A stretch of DNA of 64,000 bases from positions 34,899,396 to 34,963,395 of the forward strand of contig NC_063054.1 of assembly GCF_018812025.1 (NCBI RefSeq), written 5' to 3'. This stretch comes from Megalobrama amblycephala (Eukaryota; Chordata; Actinopteri; Cypriniformes; Xenocyprididae). The notes under the pieces are model-generated. The model saw nothing but the letters and a program-made list of their open reading frames with translations. It searched no databases and was not told where the DNA came from. Each line of letters starts with the position of its first letter. The stretch's first letter is position 1. Positions 1 through 10,365 of this stretch are shown here, piece by piece. The translations under genes and the position numbers were made by a program.

Positions 1-322
1 CATTCATCACTTTAATGAACAAATGTCTTCAAGAAAGTGAAAGTATTCATGCATTAGAACTTTTTCAATCAATCAATCACTCACTTTGCTGTTCAGAGGA
101 AACTATGCCTTCAGCAGTTTCTATAATTAGTGTGTTTACCTGAAATGTCTGAAACCACATTACTTGAAAACAAGTTCTCTTGTTAGCCTGAAACTAAAAC
201 AACATTCCATAGGCCATTCCCTAGAAGTGACAAGTAGGCTGATCTTATGGATAATGGCATGAATGAGACCAGACTGGAGTCCCTTTGAACCAACAGCTTT
301 TATGTGTTTTGAGCATATGCTC
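1..322 (-). repeat. Left arm of a ~320 bp inverted repeat
   Basis: This segment reads, as reverse complement, almost identically to 19507-19829, with only scattered substitutions and small indels. It starts at the first base of the window, so the arm may extend further left. The inner edge ends at a GAGCATATGCTCA-like palindrome just before an A-run. Between the arms lie about 19 kb of nested transposons. Neither arm end looks like a transposon terminus, so an inverted segmental duplication is the simplest reading. Confidence 0.85.
85..187 (-). other. Candidate 103-nt exon, copy 1
   Basis: On the minus strand this segment is preceded by a pyrimidine-rich acceptor (TTTTAGTTTCAG) and followed by GTGAGT, a strong donor. 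One frame is open throughout (34 codons plus one base, so a phase-changing exon). The same exon with the same borders is at 19637-19739 on the plus strand; this copy has A instead of G at the last exon base. No family is recognised and no adjoining exon was found, so a fortuitous splice-like segment in a repeat is also possible. Confidence 0.25.
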
Positions 323-335
323 AAAAAAAAAAAAC

Positions 336-1390
336 GGACCCACTTTATATTAAGTGGCATTAACTACTATGTACTTACATTTAAAGGTCCCGTTCTTCAT
401 GATCCCATGTTTCAAACTTTAGTTAGTGTGTAATGTTGTTGTTAGAGTATAAATAAAATCTGTAAAATTTTAAAGTTCAAAGTTCAATGCCAAGCGAGAT
501 ATTTTATTTAACAGAAGTCGCCTACATCGAATGGCCAGTTTGGACTACATCCCTCTACTTCCTTCTTTAATGACGTCACTAAAACACTAAAACTTTTTGA
601 CTAACCTCCGCCCACAGGAATACACAAGAGTTGCGTTTGTAGAGTGTGTTTGTCGCCATGTCGTCGAAACGCTGTTATTTTCATCCCGCAGTCCAATCAC
701 CGGGTCTGATTCCGGCTCAAATTGATAGGGTAAAATTAAAGACATGTTTACAATAACACTGAGCGCGTGCATCTCCACATTATGGTAAGAGGCGTGACCT
801 TTCCGGGCAAGGAGCGCTAAACTGCTGTCGAATCACAACACAGGAACCGCTGGCACAATCAGAACTCGTTACGTATTTCTGAAGGAGGGACTTCATAGAA
901 CAAGGAAGTCATCAGCCCGTTTTTATGACAGTGGAAACAGCGGTATACAGATAAGTAAATTATGTGAAAAATACTGTGTTTTTTTACACGCGAAACATGA
1001 ACACATGTTATATTGCACACTATAAACACAATCAAAGCTTCAAAAAAACACGAAAAACGGGACCTTTAAATTAATCATTTGATACAATGCACTTATTGTG
1101 TACATACATGTTTTTACATTGTACTTATATTTTAAAAACACCTGCATGTAATTACATCTGTAATTAATTTCTGTAATTACATTTATAATTACACTGTTGA
1201 CCCATCCCTTAACCCTTACCCCTACCCTTAAACCTACCCATACCACCAAAGCTGTCCCTAACTTTACCCATATCCCACCTCAATAGCTGCAAATGTGTTT
1301 TGCAATTCATTATGAACCCAATAAGTACATTGTACTTATTTTTTTATGTAAGTACATAGTAGTTAAGGCCACTTAATATAAAGTGGGACC
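336..1390. mobile_element. Non-autonomous DNA transposon with ~45 bp terminal inverted repeats
   Basis: The ends are inverted copies: GGACCCACTTTATATTAAG at the left and its complement ending CTTAATATAAAGTGGGACC at the right, continuing inward for ~45 bp with few mismatches. No transposase frame is present. The interior has a C-rich stretch at 1200-1260 of repeated CCCTTAACCC-like units. A second element (385-1065) is nested inside. The superfamily cannot be assigned with confidence because the target duplication is obscured by A-runs on both sides. Confidence 0.75.
385..1065. mobile_element. Nested TTAA-target MITE (AGGTCCCGTT termini)
   Basis: The termini are AGGTCCCGTTCTTC and the complement GAAAAACGGGACCT, each flanked by TTAA (381-384 and 1066-1069). 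TTAA duplications fit Kolobok- or piggyBac-type transposases; the AGG start favours the former. No protein is encoded. The element interrupts the larger transposon at 336-1390, so it is the younger of the two. Confidence 0.75.
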
Positions 1391-2969
1391 AAAAAAACAA
1401 ATGAACAAACAAACAAACAAACAAAAAAAACAACAGGTAAACAGTTAAATTAAATGTTTAGCTACTTACATAACTGTTAGTTTTTTTTTTTCACTGATAA
1501 AACTAAGGTGTGAGCTGTTTCCCTACTCTGTTCAGTTTTGGTTTACCTGGTTTCTGAAGACTTTAAATAAATAAAGACATTGCACACATATTACTATTAA
1601 CAATTTGGCCATTTCTAATTATTGGAGAGACTTATCCCCATCAATATCTATGGTGGTTATATGGTGGCCCTGTATTTGAGTGCTCTATTTATGTTCACTG
1701 ATCAATGTTTATATGTGAATAAAAGCCTAAATTAAATCGGCACTCAAAAACTGAAATAATTTCAAACAATTTAATTCATTTAATTCAAATTATATAAGTT
1801 GGGTCATCAATTTAGTTGGAATTAGGTCAAATTAATTTACTGTATAATTTAACTTCTAATATATTTGACAAACTAAGCTTTTGCATGCTGGTGGAACGTT
1901 TTATTTATGTTAAAAATTAATTTATAAACTAATGTCAGTATTCTGAAATTAATTCTTAGTGAAACATCTAAACTGAGAACGAAAACTAAATGGTTGGCTG
2001 CCCACAGCCTAAGCACAAGCACCACCCTTCTAATTACTACTGTAGCAGTTAAATATTTTCTTAGTTATCACCAAAGCTCACTCTATTTTGCTGTAGAATA
2101 GATCATTAAAATGTTACGATTTTCTTTCTAAGAACTATAATTGACAGTATATACAAACAAAAATCTTCTTTTCTTCAACATAAAATTTTATTTTCATAAA
2201 AAAAACACAAGTAAAAAGTAAGTAATAAAATAAGAACAAATAAAAAAAAATTGCAAACAACAGCACAAATAAATCCAATAGAATGAAGAGAGCCATGAAA
2301 GTTTTTTCAGGTTGAGTAGGTTTTTATGCAGGTAAGAAATACTAAAAAAAATTAAAGTGATCATATGTAAAATAACACATCCAGTGTTATTTTACATTTG
2401 TTACCTTAATTTATTGTAAATATTAAATACAGATTAATTCTTACCATTAAAGTTATAAAAGATATTCAGTTAAGAGCAGAAAGTAATTTTCTTTGTCTTT
2501 TGCTCTTTGATTAACATGACATACAGCAGCAGGAATATTGGACTGTTTATGAAGAGTAAGAGTTTATGAACAGACCCAATACTGTTACACAACATGCGTT
2601 CTCTTTCTCAACTATTTAACATTCCAAAACTGACTGTGTTTATCTGAATAATCGCCAAGATGGGCATTTTGTATGTATTTGACCTTTTAAGTGCAGTAAG
2701 CCACTCATTTTGGCACTTGTTTGACTTCCGTCTCTGAGACTGAGCGTGGCTTGTTCGCTCCACTAATACAGATCAGTGGTGGTGCGCATGCTTTTGGTGT
2801 GAAAAATTGATTGATGATTTTTTTTGTGTTATTTGCACACCCCACACAAATTAATTAGCCTACTGGTGTTAGAGCATCTATAACGTTATCTTAAAAAACA
2901 CCGTAGATTGACAGTAAACCTTTAGTACTTTCTAATGATATTGTTATCTTTATTAATATTTTAGATAGT
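1391..2969. other. AT-rich intergenic DNA, nothing recognised
   Basis: AT-rich sequence with A-runs and (AAAC)n near 1396-1430, and no open frame, RNA gene or paired termini that can be supported. Confidence 0.6.
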
Positions 2970-3187
2970 ATGTAAGATAGATATGCTAGGCGGGCGTGGT
3001 TTCAGCAACAAGTCGCATGGGCTCCAACTACGTCCCGCCTCTTTGCCCAATTTCAGTTATCCGTGAGTGACATGCGGTGACACGCAGCTAAGATGGCAGC
3101 GGCCTCATTTTCGCTTCAAAACTACTGTTCAGAAGTCTATGGGTGATGTCACGGACACTACGTCCATATTTTTTTTACAGTCTATGA
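2970..3187. repeat. GC-richer interspersed repeat fragment
   Basis: A GC-rich island in AT-rich DNA, containing the run GATGTCACGGACACTACGTC before a T-run and ending ACAGTCTATG. I recall this end as a common dispersed repeat of cyprinid genomes; the superfamily is not assigned. There is no open frame. Confidence 0.4.
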
Positions 3188-3234
3188 AACATACATAAGG
3201 CGCCAGACTTCTTTGCCCTGCTGTGTTATACAGT

Positions 3235-3408
3235 AACTTCAAGTCGCTGCAGCAGGCCCAGGTCTTTTTTACAGATGGATGGGTCCAGGACCTGGAGATT
3301 GTAAAAGTGGGGCAGAAAACTGTCGTCCATTCAAAGGTGTACTAATGTTTTAAGCACCACACTCCTCGCTCTCTCTCATCTATCTGCGTGCAGTCAGAAT
3401 TCAACAAA

Positions 3409-3440
<32 letters not shown>

Positions 3441-3441
3441 A
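3235..3441. repeat. Left arm of the inverted repeat flanking the LINE
   Basis: About 195 bp starting CAGTAACTTCAAGTC and ending in a (GT)n tract is repeated in inverted orientation at 9228-9425, with few differences. The LINE and a small unrelated repeat fragment sit between the arms. The arms could be the long terminal inverted repeats of a foldback element that received the LINE. Confidence 0.8.
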
Positions 3442-3484
3442 GATTTTGGTTGGGTGACAGTTGTAGGTTACAGTTTGACAAGTT

Positions 3485-3620
3485 TACAGTTTGACAAAAG
3501 CACAATGTTGTGTTTTATTGTGAGTGTACACAAATATAAGTAAACACTTTGCAGTTTGAAAGATGTCCTGTATGAACAAAATGACAGAGTATGTTTTTAT
3601 GTTTCCACTGTTTGATCGCG
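3485..3620. repeat. Fragment of the TTAA element family also at 10857-12401
   Basis: The stretch with CACAATGTTGTGTTTT, TGAGTGTACACAAATA and AATGACAGAGTAT is closely similar to 12225-12330 near the right end of the element at 10857-12401. Only this part of the family is present; it lies between the left inverted arm and the (CT)n tract. Confidence 0.55.
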
Positions 3621-3624
3621 CCCG

Positions 3625-3627
<3 letters not shown>

Positions 3628-3657
<30 letters not shown>
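3628..3657. repeat. (CT)15 microsatellite at the LINE 5' end
   Basis: An uninterrupted CT dinucleotide run lies directly before the LINE 5' untranslated region. The 3' end of the LINE is also directly followed by TCTCTCTCTC (9224-9233), so the LINE appears to sit inside a TC tract. Confidence 0.9.
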
Positions 3658-3661
<4 letters not shown>

Positions 3662-3847
3662 GCATGCTGGGAGTGAGTGGGCGGAGCTGGATGTGTGTGG
3701 AGTGAGAGCGGTTACCTGTGAGTTGAGTGAGTTTTTCCATTCTTTCTGATTCTTGCATTATAGTTGGGTTGTGTTGGTGGAATTGTTTCAGAGTTTGGGT
3801 ACACTTAAAGAAAGTAAGGCGCTGTCGATCAGCGTGTGCTGATTGAG

Positions 3848-4962
3848 ATGGCAGCGCCTGGAAGTGTGACGCTTGATCAGCTAACGCGGCGGCATGGAAT
3901 TAAAGTTATTCCCGCGGAACGCTGTTCTGTGGAGGAGTGTATTTTAGCGGTTGCACAGGTTGTTGGCCACAAAAGCATTCTGTCAGCATCAAGAATGAAC
4001 AGTGCATTTGTTTTATTCTTAGATGATGTAAATAAAGTTAATGAGATCGTTGTGAGTGGAATCGTCATTAATGAGGCTTATACAGCGGAAATGCCTTTAA
4101 TGCAACCTGCAAAAAAGATTCTGTTGTCAAATGTGCCACCGTTTATCAAAGCTGAAGTGATTGAAAGAGAACTGGCAAGGTATGGTAAAGTTGTATCGCA
4201 GTTTAGAAAGATTACTTTAAATTGTAAATCTGCTCAACTTAAGCACGTGTTGTTACTTTTCGTAGACAAGTGTACATGATTTTAAATAACGGACAGGAGT
4301 TGAATCTTGCGCTGAAGTTTAAGATTGATGACTTTGACTACGTGATTTATGTAACATCAGAAACAATGAAGTGTTTCAAGTGTCATCAGGATGGACATCT
4401 TGCTCGTGCTTGTCCAGAAAATGAAGAGCATGAAAAATTTCAGAATAATGATGGAGAGGGACAAGTAGAAAATGTTGTGAGAGAAAAACAACAAGAGGAG
4501 AATAGGGACAGAAATGAGGAAGGGGAAAAACGTGAGGATGGTGAAAAAAGTGAACAAGGAACTAGTCAGGAAGAAAGTGTGAATAAGGATAATGAGGAAA
4601 AACTTGTACAGGACACAATTGAAATAGAAAATGATGTTGTTGGTAGTCTTGTAGAAGTGGAAACATCTAGAGACATTGAAATGACGGATGATGACAGTCT
4701 TTTTAAAACACCCACACTAAAAAGGAAAACTACAGGGAAGAGAAGAGGAAAAAAAGCAAGGAAAGAACAGGTTCAGGAAATACAGTTGAAAGAGAAGATG
4801 GATTGTGGAGTTGAATCTGATCATAGTAAATCTGATGAATCGGTAACAGAGAGTGAGTGTGAATCGGTGAGCTCAGTTGACTCAGCTTCTCTTAGGAGAT
4901 CTGAAAGGAAGGCATACACTGTTGAAAAGATCAAAACTTTTTGCAAAGTACAAAAGGAATGA
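3848..4962 (+). pseudogene. LINE ORF1 protein, one frameshift
   Basis: ORF1 would encode the nucleic-acid-binding partner of the LINE ribonucleoprotein. The first part (3848-4279) begins MAAPGSVTLDQL with a good ATG context and contains an RRM-like region (KILLSNVPPF ... ELARYGKVVSQ). The frame is lost near 4260 and resumes in another frame from 4270, giving the zinc knuckle CFKCHQDGHLARAC (CX2CX4HX4C, near 4375-4420), then a long acidic, lysine/glutamate-rich tail with basic patches (TGKRRGKKARK). The break is one net frameshift of about one base. It could be decay or a sequencing indel. Confidence 0.82.
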
Positions 4963-5206
4963 AGGGAGTTCAAGTAGAAGATTTCTTTCCCGATCGAGAA
5001 TTGTTTATAGAGGCAGCAAGAGTGTCAATGAAAGAGAAAAGCTTGGGGGGTCTCACTGAACAAGAAATATACAGGCTGAAGAAAATTGTTCAGAAGTTGA
5101 GATCAACTATGTTCAAATGATGAAAAAGCAATGCCATAATCTTTCTTTTTTCTTTGTTAATTTTTTGTTTTTTTTATGTTCAGTTTCTTTTTTTATTCAT
5201 TTAAAC

Positions 5207-8200
5207 ATGAGTAATTTAAGGCTGGGCAGTTTGAATATAAATGGTGCAAGGGATCATAGGAAGAGAGCAATGCTATTTGAGCTAATTAAGCAAAAAAATA
5301 TTGATGTCATGTTTGTTCAGGAGACTCATACTGATGTGCAGAATGAAAATGAATGGAAAGTAGAATGGGAAGGGGAGGTGTTTATGAGTCATAAGACTAA
5401 TATCAGTGGAGGAGTAGCCATTTTACTAAGGAAAAATATAATTCCAGTTTCTTTTGAAGTGGAAAATGTAGTTGAGGGACAGCTGTTGAAATTACAGGTT
5501 GAGTTTGAAAACTTTATATTTGTATTTATAAATATTTATGCACCGGTTCTGGGAGGTGAAAGGGTTTTGTTTTTAAACAAAGCTAAAGATGTAATAGAAA
5601 AGTGCAAACCTGAAGAGTATTTATTTATTGGGGGTGATTTTAACTGTACAGAAAATGATAGCCTTGATAGAAACCATAAAGAACCTCATATGGAATCACA
5701 ACGTGTTTTGAGACAAATTACAAAAGAACATGATCTGTACGATATTTGGAGAGTGTTGAATGGAACACAGAGGCAGTATACATGGACACAAGTGAGAGAA
5801 TATCATGTAACAATGGCTAGACTAGACAGGTGGTATTGTTTTAAACATCATTTTAATACAATTAAGTGTTGTGTGATTTCACCTGTAGGCTTTTCAGATC
5901 ATTGTTTGGTCAGTTGCAATATTTTCATTAATAATGTTAAACCAAGAAGTGCTTATTGGCATTTTAATACTGGTCTTTTACAAGATAATTCTTTTTGTGA
6001 TGTTTTTAATTTTTTTTGGGAAAAGCTTTAAGAATAAGAAGTCATCTTTTGATTCTCTGCAGCAATGGTGGGATAATGGAAAAATAAAGATACAGCAACT
6101 GTGCCGTTTGTATACACTCAATGATTCTAGAAACATTTCCCAATCGTTGGAAGATCTAGAGAGAGAAATTTTAGATTTACAAAATTCTTTGGCATCTGTG
6201 GGAGATCAAGAACGTATTAAAGTTCTTAAAAATAAAAATAAAGTTCTAGATGATTTGCTGGGTATCAGGGCACAGGGTGCTCTGGTAAGGTCAAGGTTTC
6301 AAAGTGCAGCACAAATGGATGGCCCAACCAAGTTTTTCTTTGGACTTGAAAAAAAGAACGGCCTAAATAGAATCATGCATTCCTTGTTTTTGGACTCTGG
6401 CATAGAAATTACAGAGCCTAAGGAAATTAGGAAAAGAGCGGTATCTTTTTATTCAGAGCTGTATAGGAGTGAATACAAAGAGGTGGAAGAGATAGCCAGT
6501 TGCTTTTATGAGGGTCTACCTAAAGTTCCAGAAGGAGCAAATGCTGAACTGGAGAAACCTTTTACGAAAGGTGAACTATATGATGCCCTAAAGAGTATGG
6601 AGTGTGGGAAGGCTCCAGGGATCGATGGAATCCCTGTCGAGTTTTATAAATCTTTTTGGGCTGTTTTAGGGGATGATCTGCTGGAGATGCTCAATGACAG
6701 CCTGACCGAAGGGTTGCTGCCTATGAGTTGTAGAAGAGCAGTGATTACCCTTTTACCGAAGAAAGGTGACCTGAAAAACATAAAGAACTGGCGACCTGTG
6801 TCACTCCTATGCTCTGATTTTAAGATTTTATCCAAAGCCTTGGCAATTAGATTAAAAGAGGCAATTGGCTGGGTCATCCATGTGGACCAGACATACTGTG
6901 TACCTAATAGATCTATTTTCGATAATATTTACTTAATTAGAGACATAATAGATATTTCTAGATCATTGGGTTTAAATGTTGGTCTCATTTCCTTGGACCA
7001 AGAAAAGGCTTTTGACCGGGTTGAACATAACTACCTCTGGCAGACATTAAGAGAGTTTGGTTTCAATCCGAGTTTTATTAAAATGATTGGGGTGTTGTAT
7101 AGAAACATTGAGAGTGTACTTAAAATTAATGGTGGCCTGAGTGCTCCTTTTAAGATCACAAGGGGCATAAGGCAAGGATGTGCTTTGTCAGGCATGTTGT
7201 ATGCTTTAGCAATTGAACCACTGTTAGTGAAAATAAGAACAAAGATTGATGGTTGGAGTATACCACAATGTGATCTTAAAATTAAGTTGTCTGCTTATGC
7301 AGACGATGTCATTGTTATTGTGAATAATCAAGAAGAGGTAGATAATCTAAGAGTATTAATTGATGACTTTGGGAAACTGTCCTCAGCTAAGGTAAACTGG
7401 ACAAAGAGTGAAGCTATTGTATGTGGGAAGTGGGAAGGAAAATGTCTTCCTAATTTACCTGCTGGACTTGAATGGAAGAAAAATGGCTTAAAATATTTGG
7501 GTGTATACCTTGGAGATGACTCAGTATTACAAAAAAATTGGGAGGGTGTTTTAGAAAAAACAAAAGGACGGCTTGAAAAGTGGAAGTGGTTGTGGCCCAA
7601 AATGTCATTTAGAGGTCGTGTAATAGTCATCAATAATTTGGTGGCTTCAACATTATGGCATCGCTTGGCATGTACTGAGCCTCCAAGTGGACTTCTTGCA
7701 AAACTACAAGCTCTCATTGTGGATTTCTTCTGGACTAAGTTTCACTGGGTACCGCAGAGTGTACTATATCTCCCCAAGGAGGAAGGGGGACAAGGACTAG
7801 TACATCTAGCCAGCAGAGGAGCAACTTTTCGCTTACAATTTATTCAAAGATTTTTAACTGGGCCTGAGGATCTTGTTTGGAGGAGTGTTGCTAAATTTGT
7901 TTTGAGTCAAGCTGGAGGTCTGGGACTGGACTCTGCTTTGTTTTTAATGGACTCCAGGAAAATTCATCTGAATGGACTGACTCCGTTCTATAAAGGTGTC
8001 TTTAGAATATGGAGTTTATTTAAGAAAAGAAGGGGGGCTTTTGGATTGTCTTTATTTTGGTTATTAGAAGAACCCACTGTTTTTGGAGCTAGATTTGATG
8101 TTTCAAGTGAAGCTGCATGTGGTTTTGAAATTGCAATGTGTAGAGCCAAAAAAAGTTAAATTGTGTCATATAATAGCTGCTGGGGGTCCTGAGTTAAATA

Positions 8201-9128
8201 ACTCACAGGAGGTTGCTGATTGCATTGGAGTTAGATCAATAAGATTAGCAGGGAAATTACTGGATCTTTTAAAACAGAGGTTTACGGCAGAGGAAAAATC
8301 TCTCCTTAAAAGTTTTGGTGAAGGGAAAGTGGTTCCAAATGGAAAGGATCCCTTTCCAGAAGTTTATATTATTCCTGATTTTAAAGGTGCAGATGGGGAA
8401 TTGTTGAAGAATTTAGAGGATTTAACTATTAATGAGGCTAATGGGAAAAAAATGTACAGAAGCTGTGTTAAAATTTTATATTCGAAAGTTTTAAATGGAA
8501 GAGTAGACACTGTTTGGAGAGATAAATTAGATTTAAATCAGAATATAAAACCTGTTTGGAGAGTGTTTTATAAACTCTAAACTATAAACTAATAAACTTT
8601 TCTCCTTTGGAAAAAAGGGTGGGGGATCTCCAATGGAGAATTTTACACGGCGCAGTTGCTGTTAATTCCTTTGTGCATGTTATAAACCCTATTGTTTGTA
8701 ATCAATGTCCTTTCTGTGGGGAAAAAGAGACAATTTTTCATTGTTTTATGGAATGTACAAGATTATGCTGTTTATTTGATTTTTTTACATTGTTGTTTGA
8801 TAAGTTAGATGAAGTTTTTACTGTTCAGAGTTTTATTCTTGGATTTAGATATTCAGCAAAACATAAGATGAAATGTCAATTGTTAAATTTTATTGTGGGA
8901 GAAGCAAAAATGGTGATTTATATAAGCCGGAAAAATAAAATTGAAGGGATGGAAGGATGGGAAGTTTTATCTATTTGTAAAAATAGGATAAAAGCAAGAG
9001 TGTGGGTTGATTTTAAGTTTTACAAGATGATGAAAGACTTGATGTTCTTTTTGGGTCAGTGGTGTTACAATGATGCTATTTGCTCTGTGGTTGATGAACT
9101 TTTATATTTTTCTTGTTTGTTACAATGA
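5207..9128 (+). pseudogene. LINE ORF2: endonuclease and reverse transcriptase, frameshifted
   Basis: ORF2 carries out target-primed reverse transcription. The endonuclease part (5207-6031) shows LNINGARDHRKR, FVQETHTD, GGDFNCT and a final GFSDHCLV, the catalytic set of AP-like endonucleases; the Met at 5207 is preferred over 5117 because the extra leader is low-complexity. The reverse transcriptase part (about 6010-8159) has GKAPGIDGIPVEFYK, NWRPVSLL, DQEKAFDRVE, GIRQGCALSG and the active-site AYADD. The tail continues in two more frames (8083-8580; 8607-9128) and ends with CNQCPFCGEKETIFHC. Frame changes fall in a T-run (~6010), an A-run (~8150) and a short duplicated stretch (~8580). Catalytic residues are retained but the protein is not continuous. 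Confidence 0.88.
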
Positions 9129-9227
9129 TTGATCCCATTGTCAAATAGATTGAGTCATTATTGTGTTAGAATTGTTTTGAATGTGTTAAAAATTGTGAAA
9201 TAAATGTTTGGTTAAAATTCAATTCTC

Positions 9228-9425
9228 TCTCTCACACACACGCTGGTTTGTTGAATTCTGACTGCACGCAGATAGATGAGAGAGAGCGAGTAGTGTGGTG
9301 CTTAAAACATTAGCATACCTTTGAACGGACAACAGTTTTCTGCCCCACTTTTACAATCTCCAGGTCCTGGACCCATCCATCTGTAAAAAAGACCTGGGCA
9401 TGGGCCCGACTTGAAGTTACTGAAA
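9228..9425. repeat. Right arm of the inverted repeat flanking the LINE
   Basis: Inverted partner of 3235-3441. It starts in CTCTCACACACACG and ends GACTTGAAGTTACTG. The arms differ by a few substitutions and a small difference near the outer end. Confidence 0.8.
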
Positions 9426-9445
9426 ACTTTGTGTGTGTATGCACT

Positions 9446-9500
9446 AACACTTAATATCATGTAGTTGTGTGTTTTATACAACTACATGATATTAAGTGTT
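9446..9500. repeat. Perfect 22-bp hairpin
   Basis: Two perfect 22-bp inverted arms (9446-9467 and 9479-9500) around an 11-nt loop TGTGTTTTATA, followed directly by a (TA)n tract to about 9538. It may be the tip of a small palindromic MITE or a cruciform-prone site. Confidence 0.85.
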
Positions 9501-9864
9501 ATATATATATACCCATATATATATATATATATATAATATGGGTGCTGGATGTTGGGCAACAGTTTGACGTCCCTTGACCAGTCACTCTGCTCTTAAGGAT
9601 CCAGTCCTTTGATTCCCTTTATTTTCTCGTCATATCTCGTCTTTGCATTAGGATTTAGTTTTAGGTGGTATGGTCCGACAATGTTTTCTTTAGCCCACTG
9701 CATTTTGTAGGATTATATTCTGTTTTTCACGCTAATTTTTAATTATTTTCATGCCAGAACACTAGCCTGCTATGCCAGCCCATGTAAACGGGCCAAACAT
9801 ACCCATAATTCTTTGCGTTCTGATGACGTTGCCGCCCAGTTGGTCACATGTCTTAGCGATCTCT

Positions 9865-10314
9865 ATTGGAACACAAGTGTTTACCACCGGCATTCGCTGT
9901 TTCGTGTTAGTGGATTCATTATGTCGGACTCGCCGCAGGTAACTCATAATCTGCAGTTGTTACTCCTGTCTCCTGACAAAAACATTGCATGCGGCGCCTG
10001 TGGAGTGTGGAAAGTTACTGGAGCGCACAGCCGCGCTCATCTCTCACAAGGAACGTCATGGCAGTGATTGACAAGCCAGAGGGCCAATCCGCGTACATCT
10101 CTCACAAGGAACGTAATGGCAGTGATTGACAAAACAGAGGGCCAATCGTTTAAACAATTGGCTGATGTTTTTAGGGCCCTACCTCGTGCACAGATGATGT
10201 ATATTAATATTATTCCTTTCAGTGCACCTAATAAATAGTCTTTTATCAGTTAGTAAAGACAGTTTCAAGTAATAATGCAAAAATGTATAAAACAAAACAT
10301 CCTCTTTAGCACCT
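9865..10314 (+). mobile_element. 5'-truncated TTAA element copy A (AGGTGCTAAAGAGG family)
   Basis: Matches the right three quarters of copies B and C: it begins at ATTGGAACACAAGTG, shares the CCACCGGCATTCGCTG and GTGCACAGATGATGTAT blocks and ends ATCCTCTTTAGCACCT followed by TTAA (10315-10318). The left ~130 bp are absent. The next copy starts at once, sharing the same TTAA. Confidence 0.8.
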
Positions 10315-10365
10315 TTAAAGGTGCTAAAGAGGATCTTTTCGTCGACTGAGAAACCAAAGACTATT

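Larger units (their letters stand above)
3658..9223 (+). mobile_element. Near full-length Tx1-clade (L1-like) LINE
   Basis: A ~5.6 kb non-LTR retrotransposon with a ~190 bp 5' untranslated region, ORF1 with a CCHC zinc knuckle, and ORF2 with an AP-endonuclease, a reverse transcriptase and a C-terminal cysteine/histidine motif. It lacks a long poly-A tail and ends in AATTC followed by TC repeats. Placement in a TC microsatellite fits the sequence-specific Tx1-clade lineages reported in fish (Kibi-type). ORF1 is broken once and ORF2 three times, yet long frames remain open, so the copy is probably young. Clade assignment is by motif style, not a tree. Confidence 0.88.

Noticed and set aside
1200..1262. 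Telomere-like CCCTTAACCC repeats
   Set aside because: The words are irregular (CCCTTAACCCTTACCCCTACC) and lie inside a DNA transposon, not in a TTAGGG array.
5117..5206. Hydrophobic leader MMKKQCHNLSFFFVNF as a signal peptide of LINE ORF2
   Set aside because: It is a T-rich low-complexity stretch before the Met at 5207 where the endonuclease domain starts; LINE ORF2 proteins have no signal peptide.
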